Positions 7,436 through 15,916 of a DNA stretch of 18,002 nucleotides are shown one piece after another. A program made the translations under genes and the position numbers. The stretch's first letter is position 1. Every line of letters starts with the position of its first letter. Under the pieces are notes generated by a model. It was not told the origin of the DNA and searched no databases. It worked only from the letters and a program-made list of their open reading frames with translations. This DNA comes from HGM10836 sp045580645 (GTDB lineage: Bacteria; Bacillota_I; Bacilli_A; RF39; UBA660), in assembly GCA_045580645.1 (NCBI GenBank), contig JAZNOG010000047.1:1-18002 (forward strand). The letters are read 5' to 3'.

Positions 7436-7988
7436 TTTTTTAGGGCGAAATAGTATTTTTTATAAAAGAATAGACTCAACACAAGATGAAATCTGGAGAA
7501 GGCTCAAAAAAGGAAATATAAATAATGGTACTTTAGTTATAGCAGATATTCAAGAGTGTGGCAGAGGAACACATGGAAGAGTATGGCATACAGATGAAGA
7601 AAAAAACATAGCATTTTCCTTTTTAATAGAACCAAATTGTAATATAAATAAAATAGAAGGATTAACTACTGATATAGCAAAAATAATACTTAATATTTTA
7701 AAAGATGAATACAAAATAGAATTAGAAATAAAAAAACCAAATGATTTAATATATCATGGTAAAAAAATTGGAGGAATATTAACTGAAACAAAATTAGTTT
7801 CAGAACAAGTAAAATATTTAGTTGTAGGAATAGGAATTAATACTGTAAAAATGCGATTTACAGATGATATTAAAGATATTGCAACTTCAATAAAAAAAGA
7901 ATTTGAATTAGAAATAGATGCACAAGAATTTATTGCAAAATTTTGTAATAAATTTGAGAAATATATATTAGAAAGGATTGAAAAATAG
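7410..7988 (+). CDS. birA: Minimal biotin-[acetyl-CoA-carboxylase] ligase
   Basis: It makes biotinyl-AMP and passes biotin to the Lys of the carrier protein AccB, encoded four genes downstream. The 192-residue protein starts directly in the catalytic domain: FYKRIDSTQDE (17-27), GRGTHGRVW (51-59, the biotinyl-AMP loop), KKPNDL (108-113, where most members have KWPNDL), GKKIGGILTE (117-126) and VVGIGINT (138-145). There is no N-terminal helix-turn-helix, so it is not a BirA-type repressor. The usual C-terminal SH3-like domain also seems missing: the protein ends about 45 residues after the catalytic core and fabD begins three bases later. The start ATG overlaps the synthetase gene by 26 bases and has GGCAGG (7395-7400) before it, suggesting translational coupling. 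Confidence 0.88.
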   Translation: MQLKNLTTNFLGRNSIFYKRIDSTQDEIWRRLKKGNINNGTLVIADIQECGRGTHGRVWHTDEEKNIAFSFLIEPNCNINKIEGLTTDIAKIILNILKDEYKIELEIKKPNDLIYHGKKIGGILTETKLVSEQVKYLVVGIGINTVKMRFTDDIKDIATSIKKEFELEIDAQEFIAKFCNKFEKYILERIEK

Positions 7989-7990
7989 AT

Positions 7991-8932
7991 ATGAAAATAG
8001 GATTTTTATTTCCAGGTCAAGGATCTCAAAGTATTGGAATGGGAAAAGATATATACGAAAAATATGAATCAGTAAAGAGAATCTACAAGAGAGTTGAAGA
8101 AATAACAGGAATTAATATAGCAAATATTTCTTTTGAAGGACCAGAAGAAAGATTAAATGAAACAAAAAATACGCAACTTGCAATATTAACTATGAGTCTA
8201 GCAATACTTGAAATCTTAAAAGAAAATCATATAACTTGCGAAATAGCAGCAGGTCTAAGTTTAGGAGAATATTCAGCACTAATTAATAGTGAAGTAATAT
8301 CTTTTGAAGAAGGTATAAAACTTGTTCAAAAAAGAGGGGAATTTATGCAAGAACTTTTGCCAAAAGGTGATTGGCAAATGGCTGCTATTTTAGGAATGAA
8401 AGAAGAACAAGTAGTAGAGGTGTGTAAAAAAGTTAATTCTGGATTTGTTGTTCCTGCTAATTATAATTCAGTAGGTCAAATTGCAATTTCTGGAGAAAAA
8501 GAAGCAGTATTAGAAGCAGAGCAAATTGCAAAAGAAATGGGAGCAAAGAAGGTTGTGGTATTAAAAACAGCAGGACCATTCCATACGGAGAAATTAATAG
8601 ATGCTTCAAATGCTTTAAGAAAAGAACTTGAATACATTACAATAAATGAGTTTAAATCAAAAGTAATTAAAAATATTGATGGAACAGAGTACAAAGATAC
8701 AGAAGATATAAAAGAGATTTTAGCAAAACATATAGTAAGTCCTGTAAGATTTTCAAAATCATTAGAAAATATGATAGAAGCAGGAATTGATACATTTGTT
8801 GAAATTGGACCAGGAAAGACATTATCAGGTTTCTTAAAGAGAATTCCTACTGATAAAAAAATAAAAATATTAAATATAAACAATGTTTCTAATTTAGAAG
8901 AAACAATAAAAAGTATTAAGGAGGAAGAATAA
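7991..8932 (+). CDS. fabD: Malonyl-CoA:ACP transacylase
   Basis: It moves the malonyl group from CoA to the phosphopantetheine of AcpP, giving the chain-extender unit for fatty acid synthesis in the cytoplasm. All family marks are present in 313 residues: FPGQGSQ (7-13), the nucleophile Ser90 in AAGLSLGEYS, the malonyl-binding Arg115 in LVQKRGEFM, and His198 in AGPFHTEKL. The GxSxG elbow reads GLSLG instead of GHSLG, which I regard as a normal variant in this group. A GPGKTLSGFLKR segment near the C-terminus is also typical. The start lies two bases after the birA stop without a strong ribosome binding site, so translation is probably coupled. Its stop overlaps the fabG start (TAATG). Confidence 0.95.
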   Translation: MKIGFLFPGQGSQSIGMGKDIYEKYESVKRIYKRVEEITGINIANISFEGPEERLNETKNTQLAILTMSLAILEILKENHITCEIAAGLSLGEYSALINSEVISFEEGIKLVQKRGEFMQELLPKGDWQMAAILGMKEEQVVEVCKKVNSGFVVPANYNSVGQIAISGEKEAVLEAEQIAKEMGAKKVVVLKTAGPFHTEKLIDASNALRKELEYITINEFKSKVIKNIDGTEYKDTEDIKEILAKHIVSPVRFSKSLENMIEAGIDTFVEIGPGKTLSGFLKRIPTDKKIKILNINNVSNLEETIKSIKEEE

Positions 8933-9666
8933 TGGATAAAGTAGTTTTCATTACAGGTGCTACAAGAGGAATAGGAAAGCAAATTGCAATAACATTTGCC
9001 AAAGAAGGATATGATGTTGCAATAAATTACAGAAAGGAAAATGAAGATTTAGAAAATACTAAAAAAGAAATAGAAGAAAATGGTGTAAAATGTTTTGCAG
9101 TTCAAGGAGATGTTTCTAGTTTTGAAGATTGTGAAAGATTTGTAAAAGAAATAATAAACGAATATGGGAAAATAGATGTTTTGGTTAATAATGCAGGAAT
9201 TACAAAAGATACATTATTGATGAGAATGAAAAAAGAAGATTTTGAAAGTGTAATTGATGTTAATTTAGTTGGAACATTTAATGTAACAAAAAATGTTATT
9301 CCATATATGATGAAAGCAAGATGCGGAAGAATTATAAATATATCTTCAGTTGTTGGAGTATCAGGAAATGCAGGGCAAACAAACTATTCAGCATCAAAAG
9401 CAGGAATAATAGGATTTACAAAAAGTTTAGCAAAAGAGATTGCTTCAAGAAATATATTAGTAAATGCGGTTGCACCTGGTTTTATTGAAACAAATATGAC
9501 AGATGTACTAAAAGATGAAGTTAAAGAAGCAATCAGCAAACAAATTCCATTAAATAGAATGGGAAAAGCAGAAGATGTTGCAAATGTAGTTAAATTTTTA
9601 GCATCAGAAGATAGTTCATACATAACAGGACAGGTGATAAACATAGATGGCGGAATGTTAATGTAA
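8932..9666 (+). CDS. fabG: 3-oxoacyl-ACP reductase
   Basis: A short-chain dehydrogenase of 244 residues that reduces 3-oxoacyl-ACP to 3-hydroxyacyl-ACP with NADPH in the first reduction of the elongation cycle. It shows TGATRGIG (8-15) for cofactor binding, NNAG (86-89), Asn111 and the catalytic set Ser139, Tyr152 and Lys156 in NYSASKAG, with the C-terminal GGMLM ending typical of FabG. The start ATG overlaps the fabD stop by one base and has GGAGG just before it. A second SDR stands at the end of the operon, but this one has the classic FabG sequence and its place next to fabD and fabF supports the call. Confidence 0.95.
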   Translation: MDKVVFITGATRGIGKQIAITFAKEGYDVAINYRKENEDLENTKKEIEENGVKCFAVQGDVSSFEDCERFVKEIINEYGKIDVLVNNAGITKDTLLMRMKKEDFESVIDVNLVGTFNVTKNVIPYMMKARCGRIINISSVVGVSGNAGQTNYSASKAGIIGFTKSLAKEIASRNILVNAVAPGFIETNMTDVLKDEVKEAISKQIPLNRMGKAEDVANVVKFLASEDSSYITGQVINIDGGMLM

Positions 9667-9677
9667 AGGAGAGAAAA

Positions 9678-10913
9678 ATGGAAAAGAGAGTAGTAATAAC
9701 AGGTCTTGGAGCAATAACTCCAATAGGAAAAAATATAAATGAAAATTGGGAATCAATTGAAAACAAAAAATGTGGTATTGATAATATTACATTAATGGAT
9801 ACAACTAATTTTAAAACAAGTTTAGCAGGTGAAGTAAAAGAATATAATCCATTAGATTATTTTGAACCAAAACAAGCTAAAAGGTTTGACCGTTCTTCTC
9901 AATTTGCAATAATTGCAGCAAGAGAAGCAGTATCCGATAGTGGAATAACAAAAGAAAATACAGATTATGATAGAGTAGGTGTATTTTTGGCAACAGGAAT
10001 AGGTGGGCTTAATACTATTCAAGAACAATGTGAAGTAAATTGTTTGAAAGGAAATAACAGAGTTTCGCCAATGTTTATACCAATGTCTATAGTTAATATG
10101 CCAGCTGGAAATATTTCAATAGAATTTGGTTTTAAAGGTGAATCAATGGTAGTTGTAACAGCATGTGCATCTGCTACACACGCAATTGGAGAAGCATATA
10201 AAACAATTAAACAAGGATATGAAGATGTAATTGTAGCAGGAGGAACAGAGGCTTCCATTTGTGGAATGGGAATTGCAGGATTTGAAAATATGAAAGCATT
10301 ATCAAATTCTACTGATAAAAATAGAGCCAGTATTCCATTTGATAAAGAAAGAAGTGGATTTGTAATGGGTGAAGGTTCTGGTGCAATTGTTCTTGAAGAA
10401 TATGAACATGCAGTTAAAAGAGGAGCTAAAATTTATGCAGAAGTTATTGGATTCGGCTCTTCAACAGATGCTTACCATATAACATCTCCCTGTCCTGATG
10501 GAGAAGGTGGAGCAAAGGCAATGATAAGAGCAATAAAAGATGCCAATATAAAAGCTGAAGATATAGACTATATAAATGCTCATGGAACTTCAACACACTT
10601 AAATGACTTAACTGAAACAATGGCAATAAAAACAGCTTTAGGGGATGTAAGTAAGAAAGTAATGGTTAGCTCAACAAAAGGAAACACAGGTCATTTACTT
10701 GGTGCAGCAGGAGCAGTTGAAGCAATATATTGTGTAAAAGCATTAGAAAAAGGAATAGTTCCACCAACAATAAATTACAAAGAGAAAGATGAAGAATGTG
10801 ATTTAGATATAGTACCAAACGAACCTAGAAAAGCAGATTTGAAAATTGTAATGTCAAATTCTTTAGGATTTGGTGGACACAATGCTTGTATAGTAATGAA
10901 AAAAATCTCTTAA
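9678..10913 (+). CDS. fabF: 3-oxoacyl-ACP synthase II
   Basis: The condensing enzyme of chain elongation, joining acyl-ACP and malonyl-ACP with loss of CO2. The 411-residue protein has the Cys-His-His triad of the KAS I/II group: Cys163 in VVTACASATHAIG, His302 in NAHGTSTHLND and His339 in KGNTGHLLGAAG. The C-terminal NSLGFGGHNA segment is also typical. The Cys-His-His type and sequence separate it from FabH (Cys-His-Asn). It is the only condensing enzyme in the window, so initiation must be done elsewhere or by another route. AAAGGAGAG stands before the ATG; fabG ends 11 bases upstream and accB follows after 21 bases. Confidence 0.95.
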   Translation: MEKRVVITGLGAITPIGKNINENWESIENKKCGIDNITLMDTTNFKTSLAGEVKEYNPLDYFEPKQAKRFDRSSQFAIIAAREAVSDSGITKENTDYDRVGVFLATGIGGLNTIQEQCEVNCLKGNNRVSPMFIPMSIVNMPAGNISIEFGFKGESMVVVTACASATHAIGEAYKTIKQGYEDVIVAGGTEASICGMGIAGFENMKALSNSTDKNRASIPFDKERSGFVMGEGSGAIVLEEYEHAVKRGAKIYAEVIGFGSSTDAYHITSPCPDGEGGAKAMIRAIKDANIKAEDIDYINAHGTSTHLNDLTETMAIKTALGDVSKKVMVSSTKGNTGHLLGAAGAVEAIYCVKALEKGIVPPTINYKEKDEECDLDIVPNEPRKADLKIVMSNSLGFGGHNACIVMKKIS

Positions 10914-10934
10914 AAGATAGGAGGCTATTAAAAA

Positions 10935-11366
10935 ATGGAATATGAAAAAATAAAACAATTAATGGATGATATGGGCAATTCTAAACTAACAAATATTGAT
11001 ATAGAATTCCCAGATGGAACTAAATTAAGTATGAAAAAAGAAAATGTAGTAGTTAATAATACAACAACAAATAAAGTTGTAGAAACTACAAGTATTGAAG
11101 AAAAAAAAGAGATAGAGATAAAGAGTGATTCAAATATTGTAAAATCTCCTATGGTTGGAACTTTTTATGCAAAACCAGCACCTGATAAAAATGCTTATGT
11201 AGAAGTTGGGACATCTGTAAAAACAGGAGATACACTTTGTATAATTGAAGCGATGAAGCTAATGAATGAAATAGAAAGTGAATTTACAGGGAAAATAGTA
11301 AAAACTTTTGTAAAAGATGGAGAAACAGTAGAATATGGAACTCCATTATTTGAAATAGAAAAATAG
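10935..11366 (+). CDS. accB: Acetyl-CoA carboxylase biotin carboxyl carrier protein
   Basis: The small carrier subunit of acetyl-CoA carboxylase; its biotin swings between AccC and the AccA-AccD pair. In 143 residues the C-terminal biotinyl domain (about 67-143) is complete, with SPMVGTFY at 71-78, the biotin site Lys108 in EAMKLMNEI, and the ending YGTPLFEIEK. The N-terminal part (1-35) with KIKQLMDDM and a linker rich in Thr, Asn and Lys (40-65) agrees with AccB of the bacterial multi-subunit enzyme. The biotin ligase is in the same operon. AGGAGG stands before the ATG. Confidence 0.95.
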   Translation: MEYEKIKQLMDDMGNSKLTNIDIEFPDGTKLSMKKENVVVNNTTTNKVVETTSIEEKKEIEIKSDSNIVKSPMVGTFYAKPAPDKNAYVEVGTSVKTGDTLCIIEAMKLMNEIESEFTGKIVKTFVKDGETVEYGTPLFEIEK

Positions 11367-11379
11367 GAGAGATGAAAAA

Positions 11380-11802
11380 GTGTTAAATAAAGAGCAAATA
11401 AAGGAAATTATACCACAAAGAGATCCTTTTTTGATGGTAGATGAAGTTGAAAATTATATACCTGGAGAAAGTGCAATAGCATATAAAAATGTAGACAAAA
11501 ATGAATGGTATTTTAAAGGACATTTTCCTGGTAATCCAATAATGCCTGGAGTATTAATTTGTGAAGCACTTGCTCAAACAGGAGCGGTTGCAATTTTATC
11601 AATGGATGAAAATAAGGGAAAAAATGCTTTATTTGGTGGTATAGATAAAATGAAATTTAAAAAACAAGTAGTTCCAGGAGATAGGCTAAAATTAGAAGTA
11701 AATATAATAAAAAGAAAAGGACCTATTGGTATTGGAGAAGGAATAGCAACAGTAGATGGAAAGTTAGCAGCTAAAGGAGAATTTACATTTGCAGTTGTGT
11801 AA
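11380..11802 (+). CDS. fabZ: 3-hydroxyacyl-ACP dehydratase
   Basis: It removes water from 3-hydroxyacyl-ACP to give trans-2-enoyl-ACP. The 140-residue hotdog-fold protein has the FabZ site with His48 in GHFPGNPIMPGVL and Glu62 in CEALAQTGA, and begins IPQRDPFLMVD like others of the family. I take GTG at 11380 as start, with AGGAGA (11365-11370) nine bases before it; the ATG at 11372 is in another frame and stops after four codons. The gene stands between accB and accC, a common order in clostridial FAS operons. No FabA is present in the window, so double-bond formation for unsaturated acids is not explained by this gene alone. Confidence 0.94.
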   Translation: MLNKEQIKEIIPQRDPFLMVDEVENYIPGESAIAYKNVDKNEWYFKGHFPGNPIMPGVLICEALAQTGAVAILSMDENKGKNALFGGIDKMKFKKQVVPGDRLKLEVNIIKRKGPIGIGEGIATVDGKLAAKGEFTFAVV

Positions 11803-11822
11803 AAACTGAAAGGAGAAATACA

Positions 11823-13163
11823 ATGAATAAAATATTAATTGCAAATCGTGGAGAAATAGCAGTAAGAATAATAAGAGCTTGTAAGGAAATGAATATAAAA
11901 ACTGTAGCAATATATTCAGAGGCAGATAAAGATGCTTTGCATACTCGCTTAGCAGATGAAGCAATATGTGTAGGTCCTGCTGCATCAAGCAAAAGTTACT
12001 TGAATATAAGAAATATTTTAGAAGCATTAAATATAACAAAAGCTGATAGCATACATCCAGGTTTTGGTTTTTTAGCGGAGAATTCTCATTTTGCAAAAAT
12101 ATGTGAAGAATCTAATATCAAATTTATAGGTCCAAGATCAGATGTAATAAATTTATTAGGTAATAAATCCAATGCAAAGAAAATGATGAAAAAAGCAGGA
12201 ATACCTGTTATACCTGGTTCAGAAGGAAGTATAAAGAATATAGATGAAGCAATTAAAATTGCAGAAACAATTGAATATCCTGTAATATTGAAAGCAGCAG
12301 CTGGCGGTGGTGGAAAAGGTATCAGAATAGCAAATGATGAAGAAGAATTAAAAAATGCGTATATATTAGTAAAACAAGAAGCAAAAAATGCTTTTAATGA
12401 TGATGAGATATACATAGAAAAATTTATACAAAATCCAAGACATGTTGAAATACAAATTTTAGCTGATGAGCATGGAAATGTAGTTCATTTAGGAGAAAGA
12501 GATTGTTCGGTTCAAAGAAATCATCAAAAAATAATAGAGGAAACACCATCTACAGCTATAGATGATAAAATAAGAGATAAGATGGGAAGAGATGCAGTTA
12601 AAGTTGCTAAAATTGCAGAATATACGAGTTGCGGAACAGTAGAGTTTTTAGTAGATAAAAATGGTAATTATTACTTTATGGAAATGAATACAAGAATTCA
12701 AGTGGAACATCCAATTACTGAAATGAGAACAGGAATTGATATAGTAAAAGAACAAATTAAGATTGCAGCAGGAGAAGAATTAAAATTCAAACAAAAAGAT
12801 ATTGAATTTAAAGGTCATTCTATAGAATGCAGAATAAATGCAGAAAATCCAAGTAAAAACTTTATGCCATGTCCAGGCAAAATAGAAGGATTACACTTAC
12901 CAGGTGGAAATGGAATAAGAATAGATTCTGCAATTTATGATGGATACATTATTCCACCTAACTATGATTCTATGATTGCGAAAGTTATTACTTTTGGAAA
13001 TACAAGAAATGAAGCTATAAGTAAAATGAAAAGAGCATTAGAAGAAGTTGTAATAGAAGGAATAGAAACTAATAGAGATTTCCTTTTCGATATTATAAAA
13101 GATCCTAATTTTATAAGAGGAAAATTCGATACATCTTTTATAAAAAATAAATTAAAACAATAA
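11823..13163 (+). CDS. accC: Acetyl-CoA carboxylase, biotin carboxylase subunit
   Basis: It carboxylates the biotin of AccB using ATP and bicarbonate, the first half-reaction of malonyl-CoA formation. The 446-residue ATP-grasp protein shows ILIANRGEIAVRI at the N-terminus, SIHPGFGFLAEN (76-87), the glycine-rich loop GGGGKGIR (161-168), the metal and catalytic segment MEMNTRIQVEHP (286-297, with Glu287, Asn289 and Arg291), and ENPSKNFMPCPGKI in the C-terminal domain. The length is that of a free AccC rather than a fused carboxylase. AAAGGAG precedes the ATG. Confidence 0.96.
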   Translation: MNKILIANRGEIAVRIIRACKEMNIKTVAIYSEADKDALHTRLADEAICVGPAASSKSYLNIRNILEALNITKADSIHPGFGFLAENSHFAKICEESNIKFIGPRSDVINLLGNKSNAKKMMKKAGIPVIPGSEGSIKNIDEAIKIAETIEYPVILKAAAGGGGKGIRIANDEEELKNAYILVKQEAKNAFNDDEIYIEKFIQNPRHVEIQILADEHGNVVHLGERDCSVQRNHQKIIEETPSTAIDDKIRDKMGRDAVKVAKIAEYTSCGTVEFLVDKNGNYYFMEMNTRIQVEHPITEMRTGIDIVKEQIKIAAGEELKFKQKDIEFKGHSIECRINAENPSKNFMPCPGKIEGLHLPGGNGIRIDSAIYDGYIIPPNYDSMIAKVITFGNTRNEAISKMKRALEEVVIEGIETNRDFLFDIIKDPNFIRGKFDTSFIKNKLKQ

Positions 13164-13184
13164 ATTTGTTTAGAAAGGTAAAAA

Positions 13185-14042
13185 ATGATTGTTGATAAAA
13201 TAAAGAAAAGAGAACAAGCAGTAAATAAAAAACAGTCCAATGTAGATATACCTGTTGGTAAATGGATAAAATGTGATAGTTGTAAAGAAATTTTATATAA
13301 AGATTCACTTAGAGATAATTTACATATCTGTCCAAATTGTGGGCATTATTTCAGAATGCACATAGGCAGAAGATTAGAATTAATGATAGATGAAGGAACA
13401 TATACAAGATTTGATTTAAGTTTAGATACAACTAATCCTCTTGAATTAGAAGATTATCCTAAAAAATTAAAAAGTTTAAGAGAAAAAACAGGATTGGAAG
13501 AAGCAGTATCTTGTGGAACAGGTAATATAAATGGAGAAAAAGTTGTAATTTGTGTAATGGATAGTGGCTTCTTAATGGGAAGTATGGGAGTAGTTGTTGG
13601 TGAAAAAATAACCTATGCAATTGAACAATCAATAGAAAAAAGATTACCGCTAATAATATTTTCTGTTTCTGGAGGAGCGAGAATGCAAGAAGGTATTATG
13701 TCTTTGATGCAAATGGCTAAAACAACAGCTGCATTAACAAAATTAGATAAAGAGGGATTACTATATATATCAGTTTTAACAGATCCAACTTATGGTGGAG
13801 TTACAGCATCTTTTGCGAGTTTAGGAGATATTATTTTAGCTGAACCAAAAGCAATGATTGGGTTTGCAGGACCTAGAGTAATAGAACAAACTATAGGAGA
13901 AGAACTGCCAGAAGGTTTTCAAACAGCTGAATTTTTGCTAGAGCATGGCTTTATTGATAAGATAGTTGAAAGAAAAGATTTAAAAGAAACTATTTATCAG
14001 TTATTAAAACTCCATAAAGGGGGTAATGAAGATGGCAAATAA
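13185..14042 (+). CDS. accD: Acetyl-CoA carboxylase carboxyltransferase subunit beta
   Basis: One half of the carboxyltransferase that moves CO2 from carboxybiotin to acetyl-CoA. The 285-residue protein has the N-terminal zinc ribbon of AccD with Cys30, Cys33, Cys49 and Cys52 (CDSC and CPNC), followed by the crotonase-like core with FSVSGGARMQEG and DPTYGGVTASFASLGD. It works as a heterotetramer with AccA, whose gene overlaps its 3' end. In several bacteria the zinc ribbon also binds the carboxylase mRNA, but nothing here tests that. The ATG at 13185 follows AGAAAGG. Confidence 0.95.
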   Translation: MIVDKIKKREQAVNKKQSNVDIPVGKWIKCDSCKEILYKDSLRDNLHICPNCGHYFRMHIGRRLELMIDEGTYTRFDLSLDTTNPLELEDYPKKLKSLREKTGLEEAVSCGTGNINGEKVVICVMDSGFLMGSMGVVVGEKITYAIEQSIEKRLPLIIFSVSGGARMQEGIMSLMQMAKTTAALTKLDKEGLLYISVLTDPTYGGVTASFASLGDIILAEPKAMIGFAGPRVIEQTIGEELPEGFQTAEFLLEHGFIDKIVERKDLKETIYQLLKLHKGGNEDGK

Positions 14043-14844
14043 GAAAATAACTGCATGGGAAAAAGTAGAAATTGCAAGAAATCCGAAACGAAAAACATCA
14101 CTTGATTATATAAATATGATTTTTGATGAGTTTATTGAATTACATGGAGATAGGAATTTTAAAGATGACAAAGCAATTTGTTGTGGTCTTGCTAGATTAG
14201 GAAATCAGAATTTTACAATAATTGCAGAACAAAAGGGAAGAACAACTAAAGAAAATATTGAAAGAAATTTTGGTATGCCTAATCCTGAAAGCTACAGAAA
14301 AGCCATAAGATTTATGAAACAAGCAGAAAAATTCGGAAGACCAGTAATTACTTTTATAGATACAAAAGGAGCTTATCCAGGAATAGGAGCTGAAGAAAGA
14401 GGACAAGGAGAAGCAATTGCAAAGTCAATGTTTGAAATGGCAAAACTTAAAGTTCCTACAATTGCAATAATAATTGGTGAAGGATCTAGTGGAGGGGCTT
14501 TAGCAATAGGAGTAGCAAATAAAGTTATTATGTTAGAAAATGCAATATATTCTATACTATCTCCAGAAGGATACAGTAGTATTTTATGGAAAGACTCTAG
14601 CAGATATAAAGAAGCAGCAGAAAAAATGAAATTAACAGCAGAAGATTTATATGAGTTAAAAGTAATTGATAAAATAATTGAAGAGCCAGAGGGCGATGAA
14701 AAAGAAAGTTTTAACAAAATAATAAATACATTGAAAGAAGAAATAAATAAATCAATCACAGAAATAAAAAAATTAGATGCAGATGCTATTATAGAAAATA
14801 GATACCAGAAATTTAGAAAAATGGGAGAATTTATTAAATTATAG
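14032..14844 (+). CDS. accA: Acetyl-CoA carboxylase carboxyltransferase subunit alpha
   Basis: The partner of AccD in carboxyl transfer to acetyl-CoA. The protein has about 270 residues with FIELHGDRNFKDD (35-47), FGMPNPESYRKA (80-91), DTKGAYPGIGAEERGQ (110-125), GEGSSGGALAIG (149-160) and SILSPEGYSSILWKD, all typical of AccA. I prefer ATG 14032 because the AAAGGGGG (14016-14023) stands eight bases before it; the in-frame ATG 14026 is only two bases from it. The gene overlaps accD by 11 bases, suggesting coupled, equal synthesis of the two subunits. Confidence 0.95.
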   Translation: MANKKITAWEKVEIARNPKRKTSLDYINMIFDEFIELHGDRNFKDDKAICCGLARLGNQNFTIIAEQKGRTTKENIERNFGMPNPESYRKAIRFMKQAEKFGRPVITFIDTKGAYPGIGAEERGQGEAIAKSMFEMAKLKVPTIAIIIGEGSSGGALAIGVANKVIMLENAIYSILSPEGYSSILWKDSSRYKEAAEKMKLTAEDLYELKVIDKIIEEPEGDEKESFNKIINTLKEEINKSITEIKKLDADAIIENRYQKFRKMGEFIKL

Positions 14845-14859
14845 GAGGTAGAAATAAAA

Positions 14860-15633
14860 ATGTTATTAAAGAACAAACAAATTCTAATAATGGGTATAAG
14901 AAATAAATGGAGTATTGCCTATGGAATTGCAAAATCTGCTTATGATAATGGGGCAAAACTTATTTTTACATATATGGGAGAAGATAATAAAGAAAAAATA
15001 GAAGAATTAGTTTCTGAATTTGAAGGAAGTAAAACCTATGTGTTAAATGGAGCTTCTGAAGATAAATTAGTTAAAGAAGCATTTGAAAAAATAAAATCAG
15101 AAAATGGAAAATTAGACGGAATAGTACATTGTATAGCACATGCTAACACAGAAGATTTACATCATGATTTTATAAATACAAGTAAAGAAGGATATGCTCA
15201 TGCTGTAGATGTTAGTAGCTATTCATTTGTTTTAGTTTCAAGAATAGCAAAAGAATTGGATATGTTAAATGAAAATGCAAGTTTAATTACATTAACATAT
15301 CATGGTTCTACAAAAGTAATGCCAGGTTATAATGTAATGGGAGTTGCAAAAGCAGCATTAGAAACAAGTGTAAGATATTTAGCAGAAAATTTAGGAAAAG
15401 ATGGAATAAGAGTAAATGCAATTTCAGCAGGACCAATAAAAACATTATCAGCAAAAGGAATAAAAGACTTTTCTTCATCATTAACAATAGTTGAAGAAAA
15501 AGCACCATTGCACAAAAATGTAACAACAAAACAAGTTGGTGATGTTTCAACATTTTTAATAAGCGATATGTCTAACTGCATAACTGGTCAAGTAATATAT
15601 GCAGATAATGGATATAATATAATGGGAGTTTAA
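14860..15633 (+). CDS. fabI: Enoyl-ACP reductase (FabI type)
   Basis: The last step of each elongation round, reducing trans-2-enoyl-ACP with NAD(P)H. The 257-residue SDR-fold protein has FabI marks: GIRNKWSIAYGIA (12-24), HCIAHANTEDL (90-100), and the catalytic YX6K with Tyr157 and Lys164 in YNVMGVAKA, plus Tyr147 and Phe204. These fall on the same numbers as I recall for the Staphylococcus aureus enzyme, with Ala at 95. The segment after strand 2 (TYMGEDNKEK) lacks the basic pair seen in the NADPH-using staphylococcal form, so NADH use is possible. These residues match the site bound by triclosan-type inhibitors. AGGAGGT (14843-14849) precedes the ATG. Confidence 0.94.
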   Translation: MLLKNKQILIMGIRNKWSIAYGIAKSAYDNGAKLIFTYMGEDNKEKIEELVSEFEGSKTYVLNGASEDKLVKEAFEKIKSENGKLDGIVHCIAHANTEDLHHDFINTSKEGYAHAVDVSSYSFVLVSRIAKELDMLNENASLITLTYHGSTKVMPGYNVMGVAKAALETSVRYLAENLGKDGIRVNAISAGPIKTLSAKGIKDFSSSLTIVEEKAPLHKNVTTKQVGDVSTFLISDMSNCITGQVIYADNGYNIMGV

Positions 15634-15649
15634 GGGGGTGTAGATAATA

Positions 15650-15889
15650 ATGAACGAACAAGAAATTTTTGAAAAAGTTAAAGCTATAGTCGTAGAACAA
15701 CTTGGAGTAGATGAAGAAAAAGTAACAAAAGAAGCCACTTTTGTTGATGATTTAGCAGCAGACTCTTTAGATATAGTGGAATTAGTAATGGGTATAGAAG
15801 AAGAATTTGATATAGAAATTGATGATTCTGAAGCAGAAAAAATAGTTACTATAGGAGATGTTGTTGAATATATAAAAAATAATCAATAA
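15650..15889 (+). CDS. acpP: Acyl carrier protein
   Basis: The small acidic carrier (79 residues) that holds the growing acyl chain on 4'-phosphopantetheine. The attachment site is Ser39 in AADSLDIVELVM, followed by the acidic recognition helix and a third and fourth helix (FDIEIDDSEAEKIVTIGDVVEYI). It begins NEQEIFEKVKAIVVEQLGV like other AcpP proteins and is clearly acidic. AAGGGGGTG stands before the ATG. It lies between fabI and the second SDR gene. No phosphopantetheinyl transferase gene is in the window. Confidence 0.96.
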   Translation: MNEQEIFEKVKAIVVEQLGVDEEKVTKEATFVDDLAADSLDIVELVMGIEEEFDIEIDDSEAEKIVTIGDVVEYIKNNQ

Positions 15890-15916
15890 TTAATAAAGCA
15901 AAAGGAGAAATTTTAT

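Noticed and set aside
14373..14876. Long reverse-strand open frames opposite accA and similar ones elsewhere
   Set aside because: They are antisense shadows of strongly conserved genes, rich in Leu, Ile, Phe and Ser, without ribosome binding sites or recognisable motifs.
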